A stretch of DNA of 33,932 nucleotides from a virus, in the IMG/VR virus record IMGVR_UViG_3300046028_008740, positions 1-33,932 of that record. One strand, 5' to 3'. This document shows positions 15,426 through 22,876 of the stretch, piece by piece. Within the stretch, counting starts at the first letter, position 1. Every line of letters begins with the position of its first letter. A program made the translations under genes and the position numbers. The notes under the pieces were generated by a model. It saw nothing but the letters and a program-made list of their open reading frames with translations. It was not told where the DNA came from and did no database searches.

Positions 15426-15812
15426 ATGCCTGACCTGAATTATATCGACGGATCTTCGGGAACGATGAAAGTCGGGACGGTCGAATATTCCGTCGAAAGT
15501 TGGAACGCCAAACTCGAAGCCGGGATGAACGCTTACACCGCCTCGAAAAACGGCGGCTGGGCTGTGCACCGCAAGTCATTCAAGAAAATGACGGGCTCAG
15601 CGACAATTTTATATGAGTCCGACGTAGGCTGTTATGCCTCCGGCCCGATTCCGGGTAATACCGTCACATTGACGCTTATTGCTGCCAACACTTCGAATTT
15701 CACAGGAAATTTCGTGATTGGCGAATCCGATTTCAAGTGGGATCCATCTGGCGTCGCCAAGATTGATATTTCCTTTGGGAACAGTGGACCGATTACCACA
15801 CTCCCATCTTGA
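15426..15812 (+). CDS. Major tail tube protein (putative)
   Basis: This is a 128-residue beta-rich protein. VGTVEYSVESWNAKLEAGM near the start, TGSATILYESDV in the middle and FKWDPSGVAKIDISFGNSG near the end follow the layout of small siphovirus tube proteins, whose last strands form the inner barrel. It comes directly before the tail assembly chaperone, as tube genes do. No contractile sheath gene is present nearby, so the tail should be non-contractile. Confidence 0.7.
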   Translation: MPDLNYIDGSSGTMKVGTVEYSVESWNAKLEAGMNAYTASKNGGWAVHRKSFKKMTGSATILYESDVGCYASGPIPGNTVTLTLIAANTSNFTGNFVIGESDFKWDPSGVAKIDISFGNSGPITTLPS

Positions 15813-15900
15813 TCCATGGATCATGATCGTTCTAGCGCTGGATTGACTGGTTTCCAGTTTGTCCAGCGTACTTTTAAAACCTCTCTCCAAAGGCAATCTC

Positions 15901-16392
15901 ATGACAAGCGGCAACCCAGTTTTAGTCACGGTATTTCCGAGCCCTCGCGAAGTCCTTTTTGCGGGGCAAGTGATCCGTGTTGGAAAACTCAAGCAACGGC
16001 AAAAGGCCGATATTCAAGCGTTTTTGGATAATTTGCCCGAGCCTAACGAACGGGTCGAAGCAGGTCTAAAAGCGGATGCCAAATTGCGGGGCTACAACTA
16101 TGTTTGGCCTCTCTCGATTGACAAGATTGCTGTGCTGCTCGATTTGGATTATCAGTCCAGATACACGTTCTTGAGGATTGCAATCAAGCCCCACAATCTC
16201 GGTTTGAGCGACGATCAGATTAACGAGTTGGTGGACAATTGCGACTCCGACGATGAAGTCCTGGACGTCCTGTTCGCGGCCTTTGGAGTTGAACCGGCTG
16301 CCGTGAAAGCGTTGGCCGATCCGGTTTCGGAGACTTCAAGCCCAAAAAAAGACGATCCGGCGGGGCCACTCTCGACTGGGCCCGGATCTTGA
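15901..16392 (+). CDS. Tail assembly chaperone, short (G-like) product
   Basis: The product has 163 residues from the ATG at 15901; a TTG 14 codons upstream is less likely. Its place between tail tube and tape measure, the acidic helical C-terminal half and the overlapping second frame identify it as the G-type chaperone that keeps the tape measure protein soluble while the tube forms. The in-frame codons CCA AAA AAA near the end form a slippery site (16344-16350). Ribosomes that do not slip end at 16392 after 13 further codons. Confidence 0.78.
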   Translation: MTSGNPVLVTVFPSPREVLFAGQVIRVGKLKQRQKADIQAFLDNLPEPNERVEAGLKADAKLRGYNYVWPLSIDKIAVLLDLDYQSRYTFLRIAIKPHNLGLSDDQINELVDNCDSDDEVLDVLFAAFGVEPAAVKALADPVSETSSPKKDDPAGPLSTGPGS

Positions 16393-16625
16393 TTGACGTT
16401 CAGAAATCGACTCACTGGTCATTGAGCGAGCTGGCTGATCTGGATGACGATCAGCTTTTGTTCTTCTGGACGGCCGGGAAATCGGTCTCAATCAAACGGC
16501 CTGAAATCTCGTCTGGTTTGACCATGAAAATCGATCGGAAATTGAGCTGGGCCGAGAACATTGAAAAATTCGAAGCTGCAAAGCGTGATCATGAGGAGTT
16601 GAAACACCGTGGGCAAAATCGCTGA
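15901..16625 (+). CDS. Tail assembly chaperone, frameshifted (GT-like) product
   Basis: A -1 slip on A AAA AAA (16344-16350) joins the first 150 residues to 91 residues read from 16350 to 16625, about 241 in total. The -1 frame is open across the junction and gives RRSGGATLDWARILIDVQ and then an acidic helical T domain (STHWSLSELADLDDDQLLFFW). The T part has no good independent start: only a TTG at 16389 without a ribosome binding site. In lambda and many siphoviruses the GT fusion binds the tape measure protein, which here begins at 16609, inside the end of T. Confidence 0.72.
16344..16388 (+). promoter_or_regulatory. Programmed -1 frameshift signal (slippery heptamer plus hairpin)
   Basis: The heptamer A AAA AAA in the correct phase is followed, after 3 bases, by gatccgg (16354-16360) that pairs perfectly with ccggatc (16382-16388). 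A 5-bp core of that stem would leave a spacer of 5 bases, close to the usual 5-9. The GC-rich loop has further pairing potential (ggcc at 16364-16367 and 16379-16382, which would compete with the outer stem). Confidence 0.7.
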
Positions 16626-18471
16626 AGCCTTTGTTGAAATTGGTGGTCGCGATTCTGCGTTTCGGGAGTCGGTGCAAAAGCTCGAATCGATCATGCAACC
16701 GCTTGGCCGAAACGCTGAAGGATTTGCCAGGGCGATGGATTCGGCGGCGGATCATTCGGGAGGCGTGTTTTCATCGGTACTTTCTGGCGCGGCCACGGCT
16801 CTGCGTGCTTACACGACGGTCATGCTGGCGAATCGCGCTTACACGATTGCATCGAAATTTTCGGGTACAATCAATCCGTTTGCGGGCGTTAAAATCAGCG
16901 CGATTTCCGTGTTGTCGTCAGCATTTAGCGGGCTGACTTCCAAGTTCGGTCTGGCTGCCGTGAGTTTGCTTGCGGTGGCGGCGGCGGCGGCCATTGCGGT
17001 GGCGGCGTTTGCTTTGATTGCCGTGGGTGTTGGTAAGGCGTCGGACTTGGCTGAACAGGTCGATTTCTCGAAAATCGTCATGGGCGATGTCGGTTTTGAC
17101 CAGGCTAGTAAAGCGGCTAGCGCCCTCTCCAATCAATTCGGAATTCTCAGAAAAGATACCCTCAACGTCGCAACCACTTCTGCATCCATGGCCAAAAACC
17201 TTGGATTTACGAAAGAAGAAGCGACGGGATTGGGTATCAGCGTGGCTCAGTTGGCCACCGATTTAAGCAGTGCCTCAAACACCTCGTTTCCGCAGGCGGC
17301 GGGCGCGATTCAATCACTGTTTCGCGGTGAATCCGATCCGATCGAACGATTTGGAGTTACGATCACCGAGGCGGCGGTTGAAGCCGAGGCACTCAGTTCC
17401 GGCCTGGCTAAATCGAAAGATCAAATTGACGCGACGGTCAAGTTTCAGGCTCGTTGGAATCTGCTGATCAAGCAAACGGCCGACTCTCAAGGAAATCTGA
17501 ATAAAACCGCGTCGAGTTTCGCGAACGTGATGAGGAACGTCAAAGGGCAAGGGCAAGAGGCTCTGACGACTATTGGGGAATCGTTCATGCCTTTGGCCGG
17601 AATCTTTGCCCGCGTGGCTCTGGCGGGGATGACATTTGTTCGCCGGATGGCTGAAGGTTTTGATCTTTTGATGACACCTGTGAAGTATTTGGCCAACCAG
17701 GTCAATATGCTCTCTGATTCGCTCATGGGTATGGTGGGGATCGATCCCAAGAAATTCAGCCTGTTTACCGGTGATCCAGTCAAAGACGAAGCCAAAAAGG
17801 TCAAACGATTTACCGAAGAATTGGCTGCGGAGAAGATGAAAAAGGCAGCGGATTTAGCCGATTTCGAGTTGAAGAAAAAGCACGGTTTGCTGACCGACGC
17901 TGACAAGGAAAAAGCCGGTCAAGCTGGGCAGGAAGAACTCCGAAAAAAACAACAGGAAACTGAAACGGCTGCCAAGCGGATGACGGATTTGCAGGAGCGA
18001 GAAGCGGATTTGATCGAGAAAAAGAAGGAAAAAGAAGAAGATTACGCCAAGGCGATGAACAAGACTTATGACGAGCACCTGAAAAAACAGGCGGAACTCG
18101 AAGCAACGTTCGAACGCGAACGGCAACGAAAGGCTGAAGACGCGGCTATTGATGCCAAGCGGCGTCAAGAGGATCGGAACGCCTCATTTAATTTAAAGAG
18201 TGGTGGCGAAACGGCTGATATGCTCTTTACGGCGGCCATGGATCAGGGCCGCGAAGACAAGCGGAGCAGAGAAGACGCTGTTCTTGACGAGCAACGAAAA
18301 CGGGGTGACATGGCGCGAGAGATCGAGGATTCCAGAAAGGCTGCCGAGGAAAAACGCGCCGAACTAAATGACGAAAAGGCGTTGACGGATGACGGGATGG
18401 CGAAAGAGATTGACAAGGTGGTTGTGGAGCTCAAAAAAATCTACTCGAAATTTGACATGAGGATGGCTTAA
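16609..18471 (+). CDS. Tape measure protein
   Basis: The product has 620 residues from a GTG at 16609. It opens with IAEAFVEIGGRDSAFRESV, as tape measure proteins often do, has a hydrophobic Ala-rich segment at about residues 107-143 (probably membrane-penetrating at infection), and a long charged coiled-coil C-terminal half rich in Glu, Lys and Arg. From the usual 0.15 nm per residue, the tail would be about 90-95 nm. It overlaps the chaperone T frame by 17 bases. No peptidoglycan hydrolase motif is seen in it. Confidence 0.88.
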   Translation: MGKIAEAFVEIGGRDSAFRESVQKLESIMQPLGRNAEGFARAMDSAADHSGGVFSSVLSGAATALRAYTTVMLANRAYTIASKFSGTINPFAGVKISAISVLSSAFSGLTSKFGLAAVSLLAVAAAAAIAVAAFALIAVGVGKASDLAEQVDFSKIVMGDVGFDQASKAASALSNQFGILRKDTLNVATTSASMAKNLGFTKEEATGLGISVAQLATDLSSASNTSFPQAAGAIQSLFRGESDPIERFGVTITEAAVEAEALSSGLAKSKDQIDATVKFQARWNLLIKQTADSQGNLNKTASSFANVMRNVKGQGQEALTTIGESFMPLAGIFARVALAGMTFVRRMAEGFDLLMTPVKYLANQVNMLSDSLMGMVGIDPKKFSLFTGDPVKDEAKKVKRFTEELAAEKMKKAADLADFELKKKHGLLTDADKEKAGQAGQEELRKKQQETETAAKRMTDLQEREADLIEKKKEKEEDYAKAMNKTYDEHLKKQAELEATFERERQRKAEDAAIDAKRRQEDRNASFNLKSGGETADMLFTAAMDQGREDKRSREDAVLDEQRKRGDMAREIEDSRKAAEEKRAELNDEKALTDDGMAKEIDKVVVELKKIYSKFDMRMA

Positions 18472-18474
18472 ATC

Positions 18475-19302
18475 ATGCCTGTACCGGCTGCGACTTGGAA
18501 ATATGTGTTTGATTCAGCGCCTGAAGTCACCGGCAGCGGCGGCACTATGACGGCCTCGGCTCTTTTTGAAATTGCCATTGGAGACCGCAACGAATTTATC
18601 AATTCGGCTTGTGGTTTAACCAGCGGCGGCGGCGGCTGGCCACTGCCTCAGATTCCATGGGATTGTCCGTTTCAGCCTGCTTCGGGTCTATTGTGCAGCG
18701 GTTTTAAGTGGGTTCCGTTTGGGCTTCGCAACTCGATTTCAGCGTCTGACAACACCGTCGATGGGCACTACGAATTTGCTCACGTTACGCTGAATTTTGA
18801 GCGTCCGAAATACGATTACCAATCACCATCGCCTCAAAATCAGATTGACACGAGTCAACCGATTTTGTTCTGCGAACAGACGATCGAGACACATACAAGA
18901 ACTGTGACGGTGCCTGGCTACGAACTTGAATACGTTGGCGCACCGGCCACGGAAAAGCCTGTGGGCCCGGTTGTCAAATTTGCGGTTCAAGCTGACTATG
19001 TGCTGAACTTCCCGTTTGTACCTTATATTCCGTGGAACTTTTTGGAGCCATATCACGAATCTGTGAACGATCGCGTTTTATTCGGAAAAGCCAAAGGAAC
19101 GATTCGATTCTCAGGCGCGAGCATTAAAAATGAAGTGCAGTCAAACGGTGTGACGCGAACAAGTTGCGTCTTGAAAATGAGCTATAACGCGATAGGCTGG
19201 AATAAGCAGATGGCGACGAACGGACTGATCTATGAATTGAAGATCAAAAACAGTTCTGATCGCATTTACAAATACGCCAATCTTGCAGCGATTTGGAGCT
19301 AA
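18475..19302 (+). CDS. Probable distal tail / minor tail protein
   Basis: This 275-residue protein belongs to no recognised family. Its position right after the tape measure suggests the distal tail (Dit-like) protein. The body is beta-rich and aromatic (YKWVPFGLRNSIS-like stretches, FNFPFVPYIPWNFLEPY region), with six Cys. No membrane segment. It is separated from the tape measure by 3 bases and from the next gene by 3 bases, so all three are one operon. Confidence 0.6.
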   Translation: MPVPAATWKYVFDSAPEVTGSGGTMTASALFEIAIGDRNEFINSACGLTSGGGGWPLPQIPWDCPFQPASGLLCSGFKWVPFGLRNSISASDNTVDGHYEFAHVTLNFERPKYDYQSPSPQNQIDTSQPILFCEQTIETHTRTVTVPGYELEYVGAPATEKPVGPVVKFAVQADYVLNFPFVPYIPWNFLEPYHESVNDRVLFGKAKGTIRFSGASIKNEVQSNGVTRTSCVLKMSYNAIGWNKQMATNGLIYELKIKNSSDRIYKYANLAAIWS

Positions 19303-19305
19303 CAC

Positions 19306-20616
19306 ATGAGAGAAGTCATAAAAAAAGGCGACGATATTCGCTCGATCCGCAAGCCGATAAACAAACTGGCGGAGTCTTTCCCACAAGCGTTTTGGGTGGA
19401 GAATGGAACGTCAACTTGCGATGACGGTAGTATTTCGATCACGGTTGACAGGGATGAAAAGCAGTGGATCAAACTGACCAGCAAGTTGGCTGGAACTCCG
19501 ATCAAATACGCTTGGAAAATGGTCAATCACGATCGAACTACGGACGCCTGGACGGATTCTGTTGTGACTGGCGACACTGTGGCGGACTGGGCGGAGGAAT
19601 TAAATAACGCGGATTTGGCCGTTGGTACGGACACTCGGTATTTAGCGCGATTGCATCCACAATCGGGCCGGTGGATTATTGAGACGGGCGGTGGTGGTAC
19701 GAACACCAAGACCCAAAGCAATCCGATAATCATGCTTTTAGGACCGTGGGCAGACTACAAGGACTGCCCAGGTGTACCTGCCAAACCGCCGACATTTACG
19801 GCCAACGGGACTGACTTTTGCGCCCCGCCTTACGCTTGGGCCGCCTACGATGTTTGTAATTACAAATATGTCAAGAAATTCGATATGCGGGACTTTGGAC
19901 ACTGGGCCACCGAGCTTAATGGAGGTTCCGCAACAGCGTTTCGAAGGCTCTACAACGCCTATTATGGCAACTCTACAGAGAGCGCAAACCTGACAGCCAA
20001 CACGCCCACAAGTTGCAAGGGCGTTCGTTTCTTGGGGTACTCGTCTCAAGCCTCTTTGGTCTGTACTTGCCCTTCTTGGATGACTCCGGTTAAGTGTTTA
20101 ATGCTTAAATTCAAGACGATCCCGAGGCCATGTGCAGCACCTTCCAATTGCGGTTATTCTTGCGGGTCCACCTTCCTTCAAATGGACGAATTCGACATGT
20201 GGGATAAAGAATATACAGTGCAACTCTGTTCTACCATCAGTTGCTTTTTTGGCGGGAATGTCGGCAGCACTCCGTGGACGGTTGACTTGCAATTCCTTTC
20301 AGCATACACCGCTGACCAGTGCTTTTGGGGGCCGGATATCATCGACCCTTGCAACCCGTGTGATGGGTTCGGCAAGTTTACTCTAGGGATTTTATCCGGA
20401 ATCCAAGCCTCCGATTGCGGTGGTGCGGGCATCATCACATCGACAATCACCGATATCGAAATGAAAGATCTGGTCACGAACTGCGTGGCGAAAAAGCCGA
20501 CCAACATCAAGCTCTGCAATAATTGCCAAAACGTAGGCGTTCCGATCCACTTTATCCTACCGGAAACTGTCGAGCTGTCCTGCTGTGTACCGAAAAATAC
20601 TGGCACTTGCCCATGA
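19306..20616 (+). CDS. Cysteine-rich tail protein
   Basis: This 436-residue protein has 23 Cys, almost all after residue 150, many as pairs (CTC, CNPC, CNNC, CC). The first 130 residues contain a beta domain without Cys apart from one (TSTCDDGS). Tail-tip position after the probable distal tail protein suggests a hub or tip subunit. Such Cys density implies bound metal or disulfides formed outside the cell. No family is recognised. Its stop overlaps the start of another Cys-rich gene. Confidence 0.6.
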   Translation: MREVIKKGDDIRSIRKPINKLAESFPQAFWVENGTSTCDDGSISITVDRDEKQWIKLTSKLAGTPIKYAWKMVNHDRTTDAWTDSVVTGDTVADWAEELNNADLAVGTDTRYLARLHPQSGRWIIETGGGGTNTKTQSNPIIMLLGPWADYKDCPGVPAKPPTFTANGTDFCAPPYAWAAYDVCNYKYVKKFDMRDFGHWATELNGGSATAFRRLYNAYYGNSTESANLTANTPTSCKGVRFLGYSSQASLVCTCPSWMTPVKCLMLKFKTIPRPCAAPSNCGYSCGSTFLQMDEFDMWDKEYTVQLCSTISCFFGGNVGSTPWTVDLQFLSAYTADQCFWGPDIIDPCNPCDGFGKFTLGILSGIQASDCGGAGIITSTITDIEMKDLVTNCVAKKPTNIKLCNNCQNVGVPIHFILPETVELSCCVPKNTGTCP

Positions 20617-20942
20617 TTTGCCAATGCCAATCACCCGGTCACTGCCCAATTCGCGGCGTAGCCACAACCGAAGCGATGGTGTCGGTATGCGTCCCATATC
20701 AACCGTTGCCTTGGGAGCTGACGCCAGCTCCGGTCACTCAGTCACAAGTGATTGGTAAGACCTGCCGAGCTTGCATCAACCGTGGCGAGCCTGTGATAGC
20801 GGCCAATGGTCGGCAAGTTGGTTCCGAGGGCTGCGGATGTACTTCCCAAAGTATTGCCTCCGGTGTCCTTTGGTGGACTTGCAATATTCGATCTTTGCCC
20901 GTGCGTGAAGATCGGGCCGAAACTTGCGAAAACTACTCTTGA
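20613..20942 (+). CDS. Small cysteine-rich tail-region protein
   Basis: This is a 109-residue protein with 10 Cys, arranged as CQC, HC, VC, TCRAC, GCGC, TC and TC. The ATG at 20613 overlaps the stop of the preceding Cys-rich gene (ATGA). The CxxC and CxC pairs would suit two zinc sites or disulfides. It may be an assembly partner or extension of the upstream tip protein. Function is unknown. Confidence 0.6.
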   Translation: MICQCQSPGHCPIRGVATTEAMVSVCVPYQPLPWELTPAPVTQSQVIGKTCRACINRGEPVIAANGRQVGSEGCGCTSQSIASGVLWWTCNIRSLPVREDRAETCENYS

Positions 20943-20958
20943 ACAAGGAATTCCGAAA

Positions 20959-21411
20959 ATGCCTCTGAACAGTTCTTCCGTGTCGTCGATCGTCTCGATA
21001 TCGTGCAGTCGAACCACTGCGAGCGGATCGATCGTGACGGCTTCGACACAATTTCAGGACACGCCACTTTTTAACAACGGATCCGCCACCGTTTTGACGG
21101 CGGCTCACTGTGTCGATATCAATCTTGTGGCCAACGCGACGGCATTGGTTTTGGCCAATCTCACGACGACATTGACCGAAACGGTGACTCCAACGGCGCT
21201 GAAATACTTGCGAATTTCGAGCGCTGAGGGGAATTCGAACTTGACGGTGACGGCCTCGGTTTTAGGGCTGAGCGCGTTCCCGATTCAGCCAGGCGGGAAA
21301 TTCGAATGGCTCACACCTACAGCCAACGGCCTGGCACTGACGGGAAATCAGACTTTGTTGGCTAATGGGACGGCGAACCAGACTTTGCGAGTGACGATGC
21401 TGGTCAATTGA
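20959..21411 (+). CDS. Last gene of the late operon, probable virion protein
   Basis: The product has 150 residues from an ATG with AAGGA 9 bases upstream. It is rich in Thr, Ser, Asn and Ala with repeated beta-strand phrases (SGSIVTASTQF, ATALVLANLTTTLTETV, GNQTLLANGTANQTLRV), similar in composition to phage structural proteins such as decoration or tip-associated proteins. No signal peptide. A bidirectional terminator follows immediately. Family unknown. Confidence 0.55.
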   Translation: MPLNSSSVSSIVSISCSRTTASGSIVTASTQFQDTPLFNNGSATVLTAAHCVDINLVANATALVLANLTTTLTETVTPTALKYLRISSAEGNSNLTVTASVLGLSAFPIQPGGKFEWLTPTANGLALTGNQTLLANGTANQTLRVTMLVN

Positions 21412-21414
21412 TGC

Positions 21415-21453
21415 AAAAAAAAGCCCGGCGAAACACTTGTTTTCGTCGGGTTT
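21415..21453. terminator. Bidirectional terminator between convergent operons
   Basis: The stem cccggcgaaa (21424-21433) / tttcgtcggg (21441-21450) has ten pairs including one G-U, with a short loop. On the minus strand it is followed by eight U residues (A-run 21415-21422), a strong intrinsic terminator for the leftward operon. On the plus strand only three T follow, so it is weaker for the late operon. Confidence 0.85.
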
Positions 21454-21477
21454 GGATATTGTTCTGAGAATGCCGAA

Positions 21478-21751
21478 TCAGCGTTTCGACTGGGTTTTCA
21501 TCAGGGCTAGAACACGATTGCTTTTGACTTTTTTGAGCGAAGATAACACTTTGAATTGTTGCGACTGGATTTTGACGTAGGGATTCTCAAACGGTGTGCC
21601 GGTCCTTGGATGTAGGCAGATCACGCCATTTTTTTTCGATATTTTCCGACGCTTCCACATAGGCTTTCAAGGCGTTTGCATACGCCTCGATTTCGATGTC
21701 TCGACACATCGGATTATCTCTTTTCAGTTCCGCAGTGATATCCATCATCAT
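21478..21751 (-). pseudogene. Small-terminase-like (P27 family) gene broken by a frameshift in a homopolymer
   Basis: Read leftward, a frame starting at ATG 21751 gives 54 residues and stops at 21587. The continuation in another frame (to 21478) gives ICLHPRTGTPFENPYVKIQ and a basic C-terminus. Joined at the run of eight A (21629-21636) as if it had seven, the protein reads AYVEASENIEKNGVICL...TGTPFENPYV, the pattern of P27-type small terminases. So either the gene is inactive or the run length is a sequencing or assembly error; the shift needed (+1) does not fit ordinary -1 slippage. Its start overlaps the stop of the PLD-like gene. Location on the leftward operon, far from terL, is unusual. 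Confidence 0.6.
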
Positions 21752-22371
21752 TTCGCCCACACTTTCGTTTGTGAAAACAGGTCAAGCGTTTCTTTGTCGA
21801 ACGCGCTTGACACTTTGCTTGACTTGTAGACTTCGGCCCCATTGCAGGTGATTGGCAGGATTTCCAGCTCGGATTCGATCCGCTTGACCAGCTCGTAATC
21901 TTCGCCACCTTCGGTCAAGTCGAATTGTTCGAATCTAGGATTGAAATTCAGGTTCATCGATCCCCGAAGTAGGAGCGTGAAATTTCCATCGGAAATCGTC
22001 GCGATTTTTGAGTGATTGACGACGAACCGAACGCTTTGGGCTCCGAATTGGTCTTGCCACTGATTCAATAGAGTCCGGTTTTTTTTGATGCCGATGTGAT
22101 CAATCACAAGTGTTGCCTCAGTGATTCGATTGTCGTTCCGCAGGCGCTCCAGGCACTGAATCTCATATTCGGCAATTGTCCACGTCCAAAGCGATACCTT
22201 GGCGGGCCCGCATTGATCCAAGCAAGCCAGAATCGCGTCGATCATCGAGAATTGGCCTCGGGTGATTGCGAAAAGGGATGAACCTTTTTCGATTTTGCCG
22301 ATACATTCGGCGGCGGTTTGAAAACTTTCGACGGCTCGTTTGCGTCTGGCGGATACGGATGCGACTGGCAT
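21748..22371 (-). CDS. PLD-like (HKD-type) domain protein
   Basis: This is a 207-residue protein. The C-terminal half has VNHSKIATIS followed by LLLRGSMNLNFNPRFEQFDL, resembling the HxK...GS.N half of phospholipase D/nuclease active sites. Only one such half-site is visible, so the active enzyme would be a dimer, as in Nuc-type endonucleases. No signal peptide or membrane segment is present. It is the second gene of the leftward operon that starts from promoter copy 1, and is coupled to the small-terminase-like gene. Substrate is unknown; DNA processing is more likely than lipid hydrolysis in a phage. Confidence 0.65.
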   Translation of the reverse strand: MPVASVSARRKRAVESFQTAAECIGKIEKGSSLFAITRGQFSMIDAILACLDQCGPAKVSLWTWTIAEYEIQCLERLRNDNRITEATLVIDHIGIKKNRTLLNQWQDQFGAQSVRFVVNHSKIATISDGNFTLLLRGSMNLNFNPRFEQFDLTEGGEDYELVKRIESELEILPITCNGAEVYKSSKVSSAFDKETLDLFSQTKVWAK

Positions 22372-22393
22372 TGGATTGGCCTTTGGTTGGTGA

Positions 22394-22714
22394 TTAAGAG
22401 ATTTTGATCAATCGGACGGAATCGGACTCGAATTCGTGACGCCATTCCACGCCCAGGCGGTAATCGTCGCGATATAGGAACTTATCGTTGCCCAGGTCGA
22501 TCGCGAGCGAGTTGCTGACGTTTGCCCACTCGTATTGCTCGAAGCCGTCGTCGTCGATTGTGACGATTTCGAGCGAATCGATACGGTAGACTGGCTTTCC
22601 AGATTTGAGGGCTTGATTCCACGTTTTCATTTGACGGGCGGCGGAACGGCTGATGTAGCCAGTTCCGTTGCATTTATCGCATTCGACCTTGATAACCTTT
22701 GGTGATTCTTGCAT
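22394..22714 (-). CDS. Small protein with one DnaJ-type zinc motif
   Basis: This is a 106-residue protein. Near the N-terminus it has CDKCNGTGYI (Cys12 and Cys15), one CxxCxGxG repeat as in DnaJ zinc centres, but no second pair, so metal binding would need a dimer or partner. The rest is an acidic beta-rich domain. It is the first gene after promoter copy 1 and should be strongly transcribed when the operator is free. Function unknown. Confidence 0.65.
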   Translation of the reverse strand: MQESPKVIKVECDKCNGTGYISRSAARQMKTWNQALKSGKPVYRIDSLEIVTIDDDGFEQYEWANVSNSLAIDLGNDKFLYRDDYRLGVEWRHEFESDSVRLIKIS

Positions 22715-22731
22715 CTTACTGACTCCGATAC

Positions 22732-22799
22732 GTTGTTTTGTTTCTTACTTTTCTTACCCTTACACCTATATTATAGCACCTATTCCGGAATAGTCAATA
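22732..22799 (-). promoter_or_regulatory. Promoter/operator copy 1 (leftward), 68-bp repeat
   Basis: On the minus strand TTGACT (22797-22792), a 16-bp spacer and TATAAT (22775-22770) form a near-consensus sigma70 promoter. The spacer holds the perfect 14-bp palindrome ctattccggaatag (22780-22793), ideally placed for a repressor. The whole 68 bp, including the leader up to 22732, is identical to 24809-24876. Confidence 0.85.
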
Positions 22800-22817
22800 T
22801 TAACTCTCAAATATAAA

Positions 22818-22848
22818 TAAAAAAACCGCCTTTTTTTTGGGCGGTTTT
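22818..22848 (-). terminator. Terminator of the second leftward operon
   Basis: The perfect 9-bp arms aaaaccgcc (22822-22830) and ggcggtttt (22840-22848) are followed, reading leftward, by a run of U from 22825-22818. It lies 29 bases after the coiled-coil gene and just before promoter copy 1, so it insulates the two units. Confidence 0.85.
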
Positions 22849-22876
22849 CGGTCAATTTTAATCACCGTCAATCGTC

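Noticed and set aside
15859-15900. A longer N-terminus for the tail chaperone starting at TTG 15859
   Set aside because: The ATG at 15901 has a better start context and the extra 14 residues do not look like a chaperone N-terminus.
16389-16625. The chaperone T frame as an independent gene
   Set aside because: Only a TTG without ribosome binding site is available, while a slippery site and hairpin lie just upstream with the frame open across the junction.
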